A program made the translations under genes and the position numbers. A model generated the notes under the pieces. The model made no database searches. It was not told the DNA's origin and saw nothing but the letters and a program-made list of their open reading frames with translations. From Nitrosopumilales archaeon (GTDB taxonomy: Archaea; Thermoproteota; Nitrososphaeria; Nitrososphaerales; Nitrosopumilaceae), in contig JANXYF010000087.1 of assembly GCA_025350175.1 (NCBI GenBank), forward strand, positions 1 through 5,063: a stretch of DNA of 5,063 nt, in the 5' to 3' direction. Of this stretch, positions 1 to 5,063 are shown in pieces. The first letter of the stretch is position 1. Each line of letters opens with the position of its first letter.

Positions 1-15
1 TGGATCATCTATATC

Positions 16-24
16 GATAAATAA
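16..24 (+). promoter_or_regulatory. Weak TATA-like element ahead of egsA
   Basis: The AT-rich run GATAAATAA is centred about 25 bases before the ATG at 45, the distance expected between an archaeal TATA box and the transcription start. If it is real, egsA mRNA would be leaderless or nearly so, and the alternative GTG at 36 would lie upstream of the transcript. No Shine-Dalgarno-like sequence is seen. The match to consensus is poor, and the window edge hides anything further upstream. Confidence 0.35.
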
Positions 25-44
25 CCAAGTTTCAAGTGAAAACC

Positions 45-1085
45 ATGGCTTCTCATATAATGGAGCTACCAAGAAAGATTCTCATAGGTGAGAATAACAT
101 TTCAGACGTAGGAAATTTTCTTGTAGGCCTATCAAATCCAAAGAAGGTTTCTCTAGTTTCAGGTGACAAGGTAAGAAAAATAACAGATAAGAAAATTTCA
201 ACTTCGCTTTTAGATTCAAAAATCAAATTCGTGTGGCACCGTAGTACAACTAATGATGTCGAAGCTGCAAAAAAAACACTTGCCGATATAAAGAAAGACA
301 AAAGTGATTTGATTATTGGAATTGGTGGAGGCAGGTCTGTTGATATTGCAAAAATGATTGCGTTTACACTAAAGAAACCATTTGTGAGTATTCCGACCTC
401 TGCTTCACATGATGGCATTGCAAGTCCCTTTGTTTCCTTGCGGGGAGACAAACCATATTCTATAATTGCAACAGCTCCACTTGGAGTCTTTGTTGATATT
501 GCAATTTTAAAGAAAGCTCCAAGAAGACTCTTAGCTAGCGGTTGTGGTGATCTTATGGCCAAAGTTACTGCAGTACGAGATTGGGAACTTGCAAGAGATG
601 AAGTAGGGGAATATTTTGGAACGTATGCTGCAAATTTAGCATCCATGAGTGCAAAGATAGTTATCGATAATTCAAAAAATTTCAAGAAAAATCCAGATGT
701 TAGAATGATTGTTGAAGCTTTGATAAGTTCAGGTGTAGCTGCCTGTATTGCAGGAAGTAGTAGACCATGCTCTGGTGCAGAACACTTGTTTTCTCATGCA
801 GTTGATCACATCAAACCAGGAATTGGTCTACATGGAGAAAAATGTGGCATTGGTGCAATATTGATTGCAAAGATTCAAGGTCAAGATTGGAAAAAAATAA
901 TTCAGATGCTAAAAAATGTTGGGGCACCAACTAAGGCAAAAGAGATTGGACTTGAGCCAAAGATTCTTGCAAGAGCATTGACAATTGCTCAATCATTAAG
1001 ACCTGAAAGATATACAGTTCTAAGTAAGGTAAAGATGAATGAAGAAAAAGCTATAGAGATTGCAAAAAGTACTGGTGTACTATAG
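45..1085 (+). CDS. egsA: sn-glycerol-1-phosphate dehydrogenase (archaeal lipid backbone synthesis)
   Basis: Reduces dihydroxyacetone phosphate to sn-glycerol 1-phosphate with NAD(P)H in the cytoplasm. This supplies the G1P backbone of archaeal ether lipids. Counting from the ATG at 45 (346 aa, normal for the family), the N-terminus reads MASHIMELPRKI. The nucleotide-binding stretch GIGGGRSVDIAK lies near residues 92-103 and PTSASHDGIASP near 117-128. GCGDLMAK carries a probable metal ligand, Asp169. SGAEHLFSH (243-251) and LHGEK (262-266) carry the metal-binding histidines, the second being His263; these match the zinc-binding Asp/His/His pattern of the iron-alcohol-dehydrogenase superfamily. 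An in-frame GTG at 36 would add three residues and an ATG at 60 would remove five. I prefer ATG 45 because family members usually begin just before the H-x-M-x-LPR segment and a weak TATA-like element lies about 25 bases upstream. The gene converges on the FKBP gene with a 2-bp gap. Function confident; exact start less so. Confidence 0.95.
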   Translation: MASHIMELPRKILIGENNISDVGNFLVGLSNPKKVSLVSGDKVRKITDKKISTSLLDSKIKFVWHRSTTNDVEAAKKTLADIKKDKSDLIIGIGGGRSVDIAKMIAFTLKKPFVSIPTSASHDGIASPFVSLRGDKPYSIIATAPLGVFVDIAILKKAPRRLLASGCGDLMAKVTAVRDWELARDEVGEYFGTYAANLASMSAKIVIDNSKNFKKNPDVRMIVEALISSGVAACIAGSSRPCSGAEHLFSHAVDHIKPGIGLHGEKCGIGAILIAKIQGQDWKKIIQMLKNVGAPTKAKEIGLEPKILARALTIAQSLRPERYTVLSKVKMNEEKAIEIAKSTGVL

Positions 1086-1145
1086 TTCTAGGCTGCTTTT
1101 GGCTCAGCTGGCTTTACTTCAGCTGGTTTTTGTTCTGCGGGTTTT
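1045..1145. terminator. Possible bidirectional oligo-T terminator zone
   Basis: The egsA and FKBP stops are 2 bp apart, so each transcript must end inside the other gene. Reading + past egsA, T-runs occur at 1097-1100, 1127-1131 and 1142-1145; they are the antisense of lysine codons in the FKBP tail. Reading - past the FKBP stop, T5 runs occur at 1068-1064 and 1049-1045; they are the antisense of lysine codons in the egsA C-terminus. Archaeal RNA polymerase is known to terminate at oligo-T tracts without needing a hairpin. That these tracts act as terminators is inference, since A-runs are common in this AT-rich DNA. Confidence 0.35.
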
Positions 1146-1825
1146 GGCTTGTTATATGAATCAATAAAGTTAACTTTCTCTATTTTTGTTACAAATTTGA
1201 AAATTTCATTTGCGATTGCACGTTTGACAATCTGAAGACCTTCCATCATCATTGCTTCTTCTGGGATATTTACATCAAGTTCTGCTCCTTTGATTTCAAA
1301 CTTGATCTTTGATTCTTCTATCGGGAATCTTCTTTTGAGTAATCCCATGACTTTATCTTGGTCTGTATCTAGTGATTTGATTACATTAAGATCATAGACG
1401 ATTGTTTTTCCTGCAAATCTGTGATTAAAATCGACTTGTACTCTTCCTGAACCGATAAATCTTACAATTCCTGTTCTTTCATCAAGTTCTATGGTATCTC
1501 CAACTGTAACTTTTTCTGCATCTTCTCCAAGTTTTCTAATTGGAATCATGCGGATTTTAGCTGTATCTCTTGTTCCAAATCCTTTCTCTGGTGGAACTTC
1601 GATTGAAAGTTTGTCTCCTACTGTAGTATTAGCAAGTGCATCATCAAGACCTTTTAGAACCCATGCCTCACCTACGGAAATGAGTCTTGGTTGATACTTG
1701 ACATTTGCATCGTATGTTGAATTTGATTTAGCGTCTGCTTCACGTGTTGTCTCAAAGATCTCGTTTGAATCTTTAACCTTAGCTGTATAATCTACCAGAA
1801 CTAAGGTGCCTTTTTGGAAAGTCAA
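1088..1825 (-). CDS. Long archaeal FKBP-type peptidyl-prolyl cis-trans isomerase (SlyD-like)
   Basis: Predicted cytoplasmic prolyl isomerase and folding chaperone, 245 aa. The split FKBP fold is visible. KGTLVLVDYTAKVKDSNEIF (5-24) starts the domain, VLKGLDDALANTTVGDK (56-72) and PPEKGFGTRD (78-87) follow, and DFNHRFAGKTIVYDLNVI (132-149) closes it. The segment at about 93-130 between the halves is the insert-in-flap chaperone domain typical of SlyD-like and archaeal FKBPs. Residues about 155-222 form the extra C-terminal domain of the long archaeal class. The protein ends in a Lys/Pro/Ala/Glu tail (226-245) with three KPAEx units. There is no signal peptide or membrane segment. The start is a TTG; the only other in-frame codons back to the upstream stop (TAA) are not usual starts. 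A good TATA-like element lies 26 bases ahead of it. The gene sits 43 bp after the aminotransferase on the same strand. Family assignment is firm; client proteins are unknown. Confidence 0.92.
   Translation of the reverse strand: MTFQKGTLVLVDYTAKVKDSNEIFETTREADAKSNSTYDANVKYQPRLISVGEAWVLKGLDDALANTTVGDKLSIEVPPEKGFGTRDTAKIRMIPIRKLGEDAEKVTVGDTIELDERTGIVRFIGSGRVQVDFNHRFAGKTIVYDLNVIKSLDTDQDKVMGLLKRRFPIEESKIKFEIKGAELDVNIPEEAMMMEGLQIVKRAIANEIFKFVTKIEKVNFIDSYNKPKPAEQKPAEVKPAEPKAA
1100..1144 (-). repeat. Three tandem 15-bp units encoding KPAEQ-KPAEV-KPAEP in the FKBP tail
   Basis: The FKBP C-terminus contains three consecutive five-residue units (KPAEQ, KPAEV, KPAEP; residues 228-242) followed by KAA. 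The DNA copies are imperfect, differing mainly at third codon positions, so this is an old or selected repeat and not a recent slippage product. The tail is charged, proline-rich and probably disordered. Confidence 0.8.
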
Positions 1826-1846
1826 CGTGATCGATCCTTTAACTTC

Positions 1847-1856
1847 CTTATATTAA
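1847..1856 (-). promoter_or_regulatory. TATA-like element of the FKBP gene
   Basis: On the - strand this reads TTAATATAAG, centred about 26 bases before the TTG start at 1825, in the 43-bp gap after the aminotransferase. The spacing fits an archaeal promoter giving a leaderless or almost leaderless mRNA, and implies transcription separate from the gene upstream. A purine run AAAGGA (1840-1835) lies 9 bases before the TTG and could serve as a ribosome-binding site if the transcript starts further upstream, for example by read-through. The two models are not distinguishable here. Confidence 0.55.
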
Positions 1857-1868
1857 GTTAACACGAAA

Positions 1869-3011
1869 TTATAATGACTTTAGTTTATCTTCAGCAACTT
1901 TGAGTGCTTCTGGATTTGTCTTGTGTCCCATCATTTCAAGTGTAGATGCTATTGAAGAGATTGTTCTCATGACATGGTATTTGTGGACTTCGCCCATGCA
2001 TCCAACTCTGAATACTTTACCTTTGAGTTCGCCAAATCCACCTGCAACAAGAACTCTGAATTTTTCAGAAAGTGTTCCTCTGAATGTCTTGTCATCAAGT
2101 CCTTCAAGATAATTTAGTGCAATTACAACTGTAGAACGAGCATCTTCTTTAGCAAATGGAGACAATCCCATTGCACTCAGTCCACTGTAAAGTGCTTGTG
2201 AACAAACTCTGTGTCTTCTAATTCTGTTTTCAATTCCTTCTTCTAGAATAATATCAAGTGCTTCTCTGTATGCATACAATAATGGAATAGCAGGAGTAAA
2301 TGGTGTCTCTTTTGAATCATCATAATACTTGAAGTATCTTGCCATGTTAAAGTAGAATGTTGGTGGAGGATTTGCAATCATGTGCTTCTTTGCTTTTTGG
2401 CTAACTGCAATTGGTGAAATTCCTGGAGGAGCTGCAAGTGCTTTTTGTGCACCTGTTACACAAACATCTACTCCCCATTTGTCCATATGGAATTCTTCTC
2501 CGCCAAGTATTGAGACTCCATCTACTACATAGAAAGAATCATTTCTTGCGGTAAGATCTTTTACTCTATCAAGATAATTTACCATTGTACCAGTAGAAGT
2601 TTCATTCCAAACAACATAGAATGCTTTTACATCCTTGTTGTTATCAAATGCCTCTTTTACTTGGTCAAAACTTGCATTTTGTCCAAATGGTGTTGTAAGA
2701 CGAATAACATTTGCACCAGCCCATTCCAACATTGTTGAAAGTCTGTTGCTAAATTCACCGTTAACTGGAATTATTACCTTGTCACCTTTCTTTATCATGT
2801 TTACAACAGATGCTTCAACTGCTCCAGTACCAGATGCGCTAAGAGCTACAACATCACTTGTTGTATCAAAGATTTTCTGACTCTTTTCAATTGTATCTAC
2901 GTATAATTTTACAAAATCTTTACTTCTGTGATTAATCATATGAGTAAACATTGCGCGTGTTACTCTTTCTGGAACATTTGTTGGTCCAGGTAGCATTACT
3001 AAATATTCCAA
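1869..3011 (-). CDS. Class V PLP-dependent aminotransferase (alanine/serine-glyoxylate-pyruvate type)
   Basis: Predicted cytoplasmic aminotransferase of the alanine-glyoxylate / serine-pyruvate group, 380 aa from the chosen start, a normal family length. Counting from that start, visible features are LPGPTNVPERV (7-17) for substrate entry, SASGTGAVEA (58-67) for cofactor phosphate binding, and NETSTG (136-141). VVDGVSILGG (162-171) carries the Asp that contacts the PLP ring nitrogen. TGAQKALAAPPG (186-197) carries the Schiff-base lysine Lys190. FRVGCMG (334-340) carries the substrate-carboxylate arginine Arg335. The start is set at TTG 3011, which has GGAG seven bases upstream and yields MEYLVMLPGP. 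A GTG at 3041 is unlikely because the TATA element abuts it, and ATG 2996 would remove five residues. The amino donor and acceptor cannot be read from the sequence; a role in glycine/serine/glyoxylate metabolism is the family-based guess. It follows nadM on the same strand. Confidence 0.9.
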   Translation of the reverse strand: MEYLVMLPGPTNVPERVTRAMFTHMINHRSKDFVKLYVDTIEKSQKIFDTTSDVVALSASGTGAVEASVVNMIKKGDKVIIPVNGEFSNRLSTMLEWAGANVIRLTTPFGQNASFDQVKEAFDNNKDVKAFYVVWNETSTGTMVNYLDRVKDLTARNDSFYVVDGVSILGGEEFHMDKWGVDVCVTGAQKALAAPPGISPIAVSQKAKKHMIANPPPTFYFNMARYFKYYDDSKETPFTPAIPLLYAYREALDIILEEGIENRIRRHRVCSQALYSGLSAMGLSPFAKEDARSTVVIALNYLEGLDDKTFRGTLSEKFRVLVAGGFGELKGKVFRVGCMGEVHKYHVMRTISSIASTLEMMGHKTNPEALKVAEDKLKSL

Positions 3012-3018
3012 ATAAATT

Positions 3019-3022
3019 CTCC
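3019..3022 (-). promoter_or_regulatory. Shine-Dalgarno-like GGAG that decides the aminotransferase start
   Basis: On the - strand GGAG is followed by seven bases (AATTTAT) and then TTG at 3011. This is the best ribosome-binding match in the window and supports a 380-residue product beginning at this TTG over the GTG 30 bases upstream or the ATG 15 bases downstream. Confidence 0.45.
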
Positions 3023-3044
3023 AACTTTTGAGAAAGTTCACCGC

Positions 3045-3053
3045 TATTTATAA
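3045..3053 (-). promoter_or_regulatory. TATA box of the aminotransferase gene
   Basis: On the - strand this reads TTATAAATA, the closest match to an archaeal TATA consensus in the window. It lies directly after the nadM stop codon. A start site about 26 bases downstream would fall near 3023, just before the GGAG and the TTG at 3011, giving a leader of roughly a dozen bases. This argues for independent transcription of the aminotransferase and against translation from GTG 3041. Confidence 0.6.
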
Positions 3054-3551
3054 TTAAAGAATCTTGGAAAGCCTGCTTTTTGCGTCTATTTTTAAGAGCG
3101 CTTTCTTAGTTCCTTCAGGAACAAGATCTGACCAGTCTTTGTCAGATACAATCATTTCTCGAATGTTTGTTCCTGATATTACATCTCTATCTAATAGAGG
3201 AACCTCTATGATATTTTTTTCTCTTTTTTTGTATAATGTAATAGTAAAGTTGTCATTTGAAAATACTATGTCATATTTTGGTACAATAGAATCAACATGA
3301 AAAGTCCATTTTTCGTGGTCACCAGTATCTGGTACAAAAAATATCTTGACACGTTCTAGCATTTTAGAATCAAGCGAAGAAAGAATCATTTCCTTTCGCT
3401 CATCAGCCGTGAATGGATTTCTTTTTTCATGGCTCTTGTTTGAACTTCCAATTCCAATCCACAGATTTTCAACCTTTGATAATCCAAAAATTACAGCTTC
3501 GAGGTGTCCTTTATGAAATGGTTGATATCTACCAATTAGAAGTCCATTCAT
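3054..3551 (-). CDS. nadM: Archaeal-type nicotinamide-nucleotide adenylyltransferase (NMNAT)
   Basis: Transfers AMP from ATP to nicotinamide mononucleotide to form NAD+ (and usually deamido-NAD from the acid form), the last adenylylation step of NAD synthesis; cytoplasmic. At 165 aa it matches the compact archaeal family (the Methanocaldococcus jannaschii enzyme is 168 aa by recall). The nucleotidyltransferase signature GRYQPFHKGH is at 7-16, with His13 and His16 of the HxGH-type motif. The IGIGSSNKSHEKRNPFTADE segment (32-51) is characteristic of the archaeal group. ISGTNIR (125-131), the second ATP-binding motif, is intact. There is no fused nudix or kinase domain. The ATG at 3551 is directly before the first beta strand and its upstream TATA-like element is 26 bases away. 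It diverges from rtcA and precedes the aminotransferase by 42 bp. Confidence 0.95.
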   Translation of the reverse strand: MNGLLIGRYQPFHKGHLEAVIFGLSKVENLWIGIGSSNKSHEKRNPFTADERKEMILSSLDSKMLERVKIFFVPDTGDHEKWTFHVDSIVPKYDIVFSNDNFTITLYKKREKNIIEVPLLDRDVISGTNIREMIVSDKDWSDLVPEGTKKALLKIDAKSRLSKIL

Positions 3552-3560
3552 TGTCGAGAT

Positions 3561-3576
3561 CTTGTTTCACTTGTTT
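3561..3576. repeat. Short direct repeat CTTGTTT-CA-CTTGTTT in the nadM promoter
   Basis: Two copies of CTTGTTT (3561-3567 and 3570-3576) are separated by CA. The second copy runs into the nadM TATA-like element and the first lies between it and the start codon. The placement would suit a regulator's half-sites, but the repeat is short and could be chance in AT-rich DNA. Confidence 0.4.
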
Positions 3577-3580
3577 AAAA
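3574..3580 (-). promoter_or_regulatory. TATA-like element of nadM
   Basis: On the - strand this reads TTTTAAA within a run of T followed by A. It is centred about 26 bases before the nadM ATG at 3551, which predicts a leaderless mRNA. No Shine-Dalgarno-like sequence is seen ahead of that ATG. It lies in the 69-bp divergent region shared with rtcA. Confidence 0.5.
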
Positions 3581-3588
3581 AACCATCA

Positions 3589-3598
3589 TTAATTAGAT
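3589..3598 (+). promoter_or_regulatory. TATA-like element of rtcA
   Basis: TTAATTAGAT is centred about 27 bases before the rtcA ATG at 3621, again pointing to a leaderless transcript; the bases just ahead of the ATG (CGATCTAGTC) hold no ribosome-binding site. It is a weaker consensus match than the aminotransferase element. It sits about 16 bp from the nadM element on the opposite strand, so the two promoters may compete for factor binding. Confidence 0.4.
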
Positions 3599-3620
3599 TC
3601 TAAAATTAAACGATCTAGTC

Positions 3621-4643
3621 ATGGAGCCGATAAAAATAGACGGAGGACGAGGCGAGGGAGGAGGACAGATAATCCGAAGTGCAGTTACCTTGTCTGCTAT
3701 TACTGGCAAACCAGTTGAAATAGAAAACATTCGAAAGAATCGAAAAGTTCCAGGCCTTAGGCCACAGCATTTGTTGGGGATAAAGATTTTGTCAAAGATT
3801 TGTCAAGCCAAAGTAGAAGGTCTTTTTGTAAATTCCACATCTCTGAAATTTTTTCCTTCCCAAGGTTTGAATTTGGATCTTCAAGAAGATATTGGAACTG
3901 CAGGAAGCATCCCATTAATTTTACAAGTATTGATTCCTGCTGTCTCACTTATGAAAAATAGTTTGAAATTGTCAATTATTGGTGGTACAGATGTTCCTTG
4001 GAGTCCTACATCTGATTATACAAAATATGTTTTGAGTGAAGTATTATCTAGAATTGGAATAAATTTTACTCTAGATATAAAAAGAAGAGGGCATTATCCA
4101 AAGGGAGGAGGAGTTGTTGAGACTCTAATACAGCCTTGTAATAGTCTCAATCCCATATCGCTTCTTGAAAGAAAAACAATTTCTGCAAAACTCTTGTGCT
4201 CTTATTCACACATTCCAAAAGAGATGGTAGAAAAAGAGATACAAAATGCAAAAACTATTCTTGACAAAAATGGATTTGATTGCGAGATTACAATAAAAGA
4301 AGAAAATGCGTTAGATAAAGGATGTTCAATTCTAATATTTTCACACGATAAAAGCTCAGTTATTGGCTCTGATGGTATATATCAAAAGAGTTTAACTGGT
4401 CTTGGCGAGTCAGTAGCAAAAAAATTTATTGAATCAAATCTTGGTGTTGATCTTTATCTTTCAGATATGCTTGTAGTTCCACTTTCACTTGTCAAAGAGA
4501 CTTCGGTATACCGAGTAGAACAAATTACAAAACATTTAGAGACAAATCTTTTTGTTGCATCAAAAATAACTGGTTGTAAGTATGGGATAGGTAAACTGGA
4601 CAACGGTTTTGAGGTAAGAATATCTGGAATCTCAGACGCCTGA
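3621..4643 (+). CDS. rtcA: RNA 3'-terminal phosphate cyclase
   Basis: Converts RNA 3'-phosphate ends to 2',3'-cyclic phosphates using ATP through an enzyme-histidine-AMP intermediate; in archaea such ends are substrates for the RtcB ligase. The protein is 340 aa, the usual length. The signature DGGRGEGGGQIIRSA (7-21) opens the protein. RKVPGLRPQHL (41-51) and the GTAGSIPLILQ stretch (92-102) follow. GGTDVPWSP is at 121-129 and the family motif RRGHYPKGGG at 155-164. The small inserted domain spans about 185-280. The C-terminal ITKHLETN (302-309) carries His305, the expected adenylylated nucleophile. Its presence favours a true cyclase over the Rcl1-like non-catalytic branch. The usual HLADQ-like motif reads YLSDM at 279-283, so Asp282 is kept but the following Gln is Met. 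The ATG start places the signature at the normal distance. It diverges from nadM and its 3' end overlaps the CopD-like gene by 12 bp. Confidence 0.94.
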   Translation: MEPIKIDGGRGEGGGQIIRSAVTLSAITGKPVEIENIRKNRKVPGLRPQHLLGIKILSKICQAKVEGLFVNSTSLKFFPSQGLNLDLQEDIGTAGSIPLILQVLIPAVSLMKNSLKLSIIGGTDVPWSPTSDYTKYVLSEVLSRIGINFTLDIKRRGHYPKGGGVVETLIQPCNSLNPISLLERKTISAKLLCSYSHIPKEMVEKEIQNAKTILDKNGFDCEITIKEENALDKGCSILIFSHDKSSVIGSDGIYQKSLTGLGESVAKKFIESNLGVDLYLSDMLVVPLSLVKETSVYRVEQITKHLETNLFVASKITGCKYGIGKLDNGFEVRISGISDA

Positions 4644-5063
4644 ATGAAGTAATGCTGCCATTAGAAGTATAGCTAAAGAGAGTATTACTGTAAGCCTACC
4701 TAACATGATAATTTTTGAACGTAGTTTTTGTAAAAATTCCCCAGAAAGTTGTTTTGATTCTATTTTACTTTCTATTTCAGTTCTGATCAGTCTTACATGT
4801 ATAGCAAATGTAATTATCAAAATAATTACAAGTATTATTTTAATGAGAAGAATTATTCCATAGTTTGTGGAAAGTATCAATGATGGATTTACAATAAAAC
4901 CAGTGGAGTTGTAAATTCCAGTTGCAATCAATATGATTAGAGATGGAACTCCAATTTTGTTGAATTTACGTCCAACGCGGATCATTATTGACAGCCTTCC
5001 CTCTATTGAATCTGAAATTGTCTTAAGAAGTGGAGCAAGAACTATTCCAATAAATATTGAACC
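4632..5063 (-). CDS. CopD-like integral membrane protein, N-terminus beyond the window
   Basis: Partial gene: the frame stays open from the stop at 4632 to the window edge, giving at least 143 residues. The first readable residues are GSIFIGIVLAPLLK, the end of a membrane helix. An internal Met at 4985 is therefore not the likely start. Three more hydrophobic helices follow at about 37-57 (with ATGIYNSTG), 66-92 (with a helix Lys, LLIKIILV, and His89) and 121-140 (ending near His140). A charged loop of about 93-118 lies between the last two. The four-helix pattern, the TGIYN segment and the LIK...H helix resemble the copper resistance protein D domain, a family linked to copper movement across the cytoplasmic membrane. 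That would suit an ammonia oxidiser with heavy copper demand. Assignment rests on pattern only; another small helical membrane family is possible. Confidence 0.65.
   Translation of the reverse strand, partial: GSIFIGIVLAPLLKTISDSIEGRLSIMIRVGRKFNKIGVPSLIILIATGIYNSTGFIVNPSLILSTNYGIILLIKIILVIILIITFAIHVRLIRTEIESKIESKQLSGEFLQKLRSKIIMLGRLTVILSLAILLMAALLHSGV

Noticed and set aside
12..19. Palindrome TATCGATA upstream of egsA
   Set aside because: An 8-bp palindrome is expected by chance in AT-rich DNA, and a similar TTATCGATAA occurs inside egsA at 661-670, so operator status is not supported.
53..685. A 210-codon open frame on the - strand opposite the first two thirds of egsA
   Set aside because: It lies wholly antisense to a well-supported enzyme gene, has no recognisable domain or convincing promoter, and its composition follows from the egsA codons on the other strand.
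3012..3041. N-terminal extension of the aminotransferase from GTG 3041
   Set aside because: The TATA element sits immediately upstream of the GTG, so the codon would not be transcribed; the GGAG-TTG start at 3011 fits better.
3064..3300. Open frame on the + strand inside nadM (78 codons), and similar short frames at 1491-1694, 1900-2112, 2635-2880 and 3757-3948
   Set aside because: All are antisense to or nested in genes with clear family motifs, with no ribosome-binding sites, domains or plausible products of their own.
1869..3551. nadM, aminotransferase and FKBP as one operon
   Set aside because: They are co-directional with 42-43 bp gaps, but the aminotransferase and FKBP genes each have a TATA-like element in the gap before them, so a single operon is not the best reading, although read-through cannot be excluded.
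1..5063. A novel multi-gene system, mobile element, CRISPR array, toxin-antitoxin pair or structural RNA
   Set aside because: Every sizeable stretch is accounted for by housekeeping genes of recognisable families. No long direct or inverted repeats, transposase, tRNA-like fold or gene-free region above about 70 bp was seen.

Overview
The window looks like a stretch of core chromosome from an ammonia-oxidising archaeon of the Nitrososphaerota (Thaumarchaeota), most likely a low-GC Nitrosopumilus/Nitrosarchaeum-type marine lineage. The grounds are: a glycerol-1-phosphate dehydrogenase, the enzyme that sets archaeal lipid stereochemistry; an archaeal-type NMN adenylyltransferase; a long archaeal FKBP; AT-rich DNA with Lys/Ile/Ser-rich proteins; and archaeal-style TATA elements about 25 bases ahead of several starts with little or no leader. 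The genus is inference from style and not from a database match.

Layout, left to right. A promoter-like stretch (1-44) leads into egsA on the + strand (45-1085). It meets an FKBP-type prolyl isomerase gene on the - strand (1088-1825) end to end, with only 2 bp between the stops. Behind it on the - strand lie a class V PLP-dependent aminotransferase (1869-3011) and an NMN adenylyltransferase (3054-3551). A 69-bp divergent promoter region (3552-3620) separates these from the + strand rtcA, RNA 3'-terminal phosphate cyclase (3621-4643). The last gene is a - strand CopD-like membrane protein (4632-5063). Its C-terminus overlaps the end of rtcA by 12 bp and its N-terminus lies beyond the window edge.

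The genes are housekeeping functions from different pathways: membrane lipid backbone, protein folding, amino-acid/glyoxylate metabolism, NAD synthesis, RNA end processing and probable copper handling. No shared pathway is obvious. Most genes appear to carry their own TATA element, so even the three co-directional - strand genes need not be one operon. I see no mobile element, CRISPR array, tRNA, rRNA or defence system, and no gene-free stretch longer than about 70 bases. The features most worth checking are start-codon choice (two probable TTG starts), the very tight convergent gene ends with T-tracts on both strands, a substituted conserved motif in RtcA, and the truncated CopD gene.
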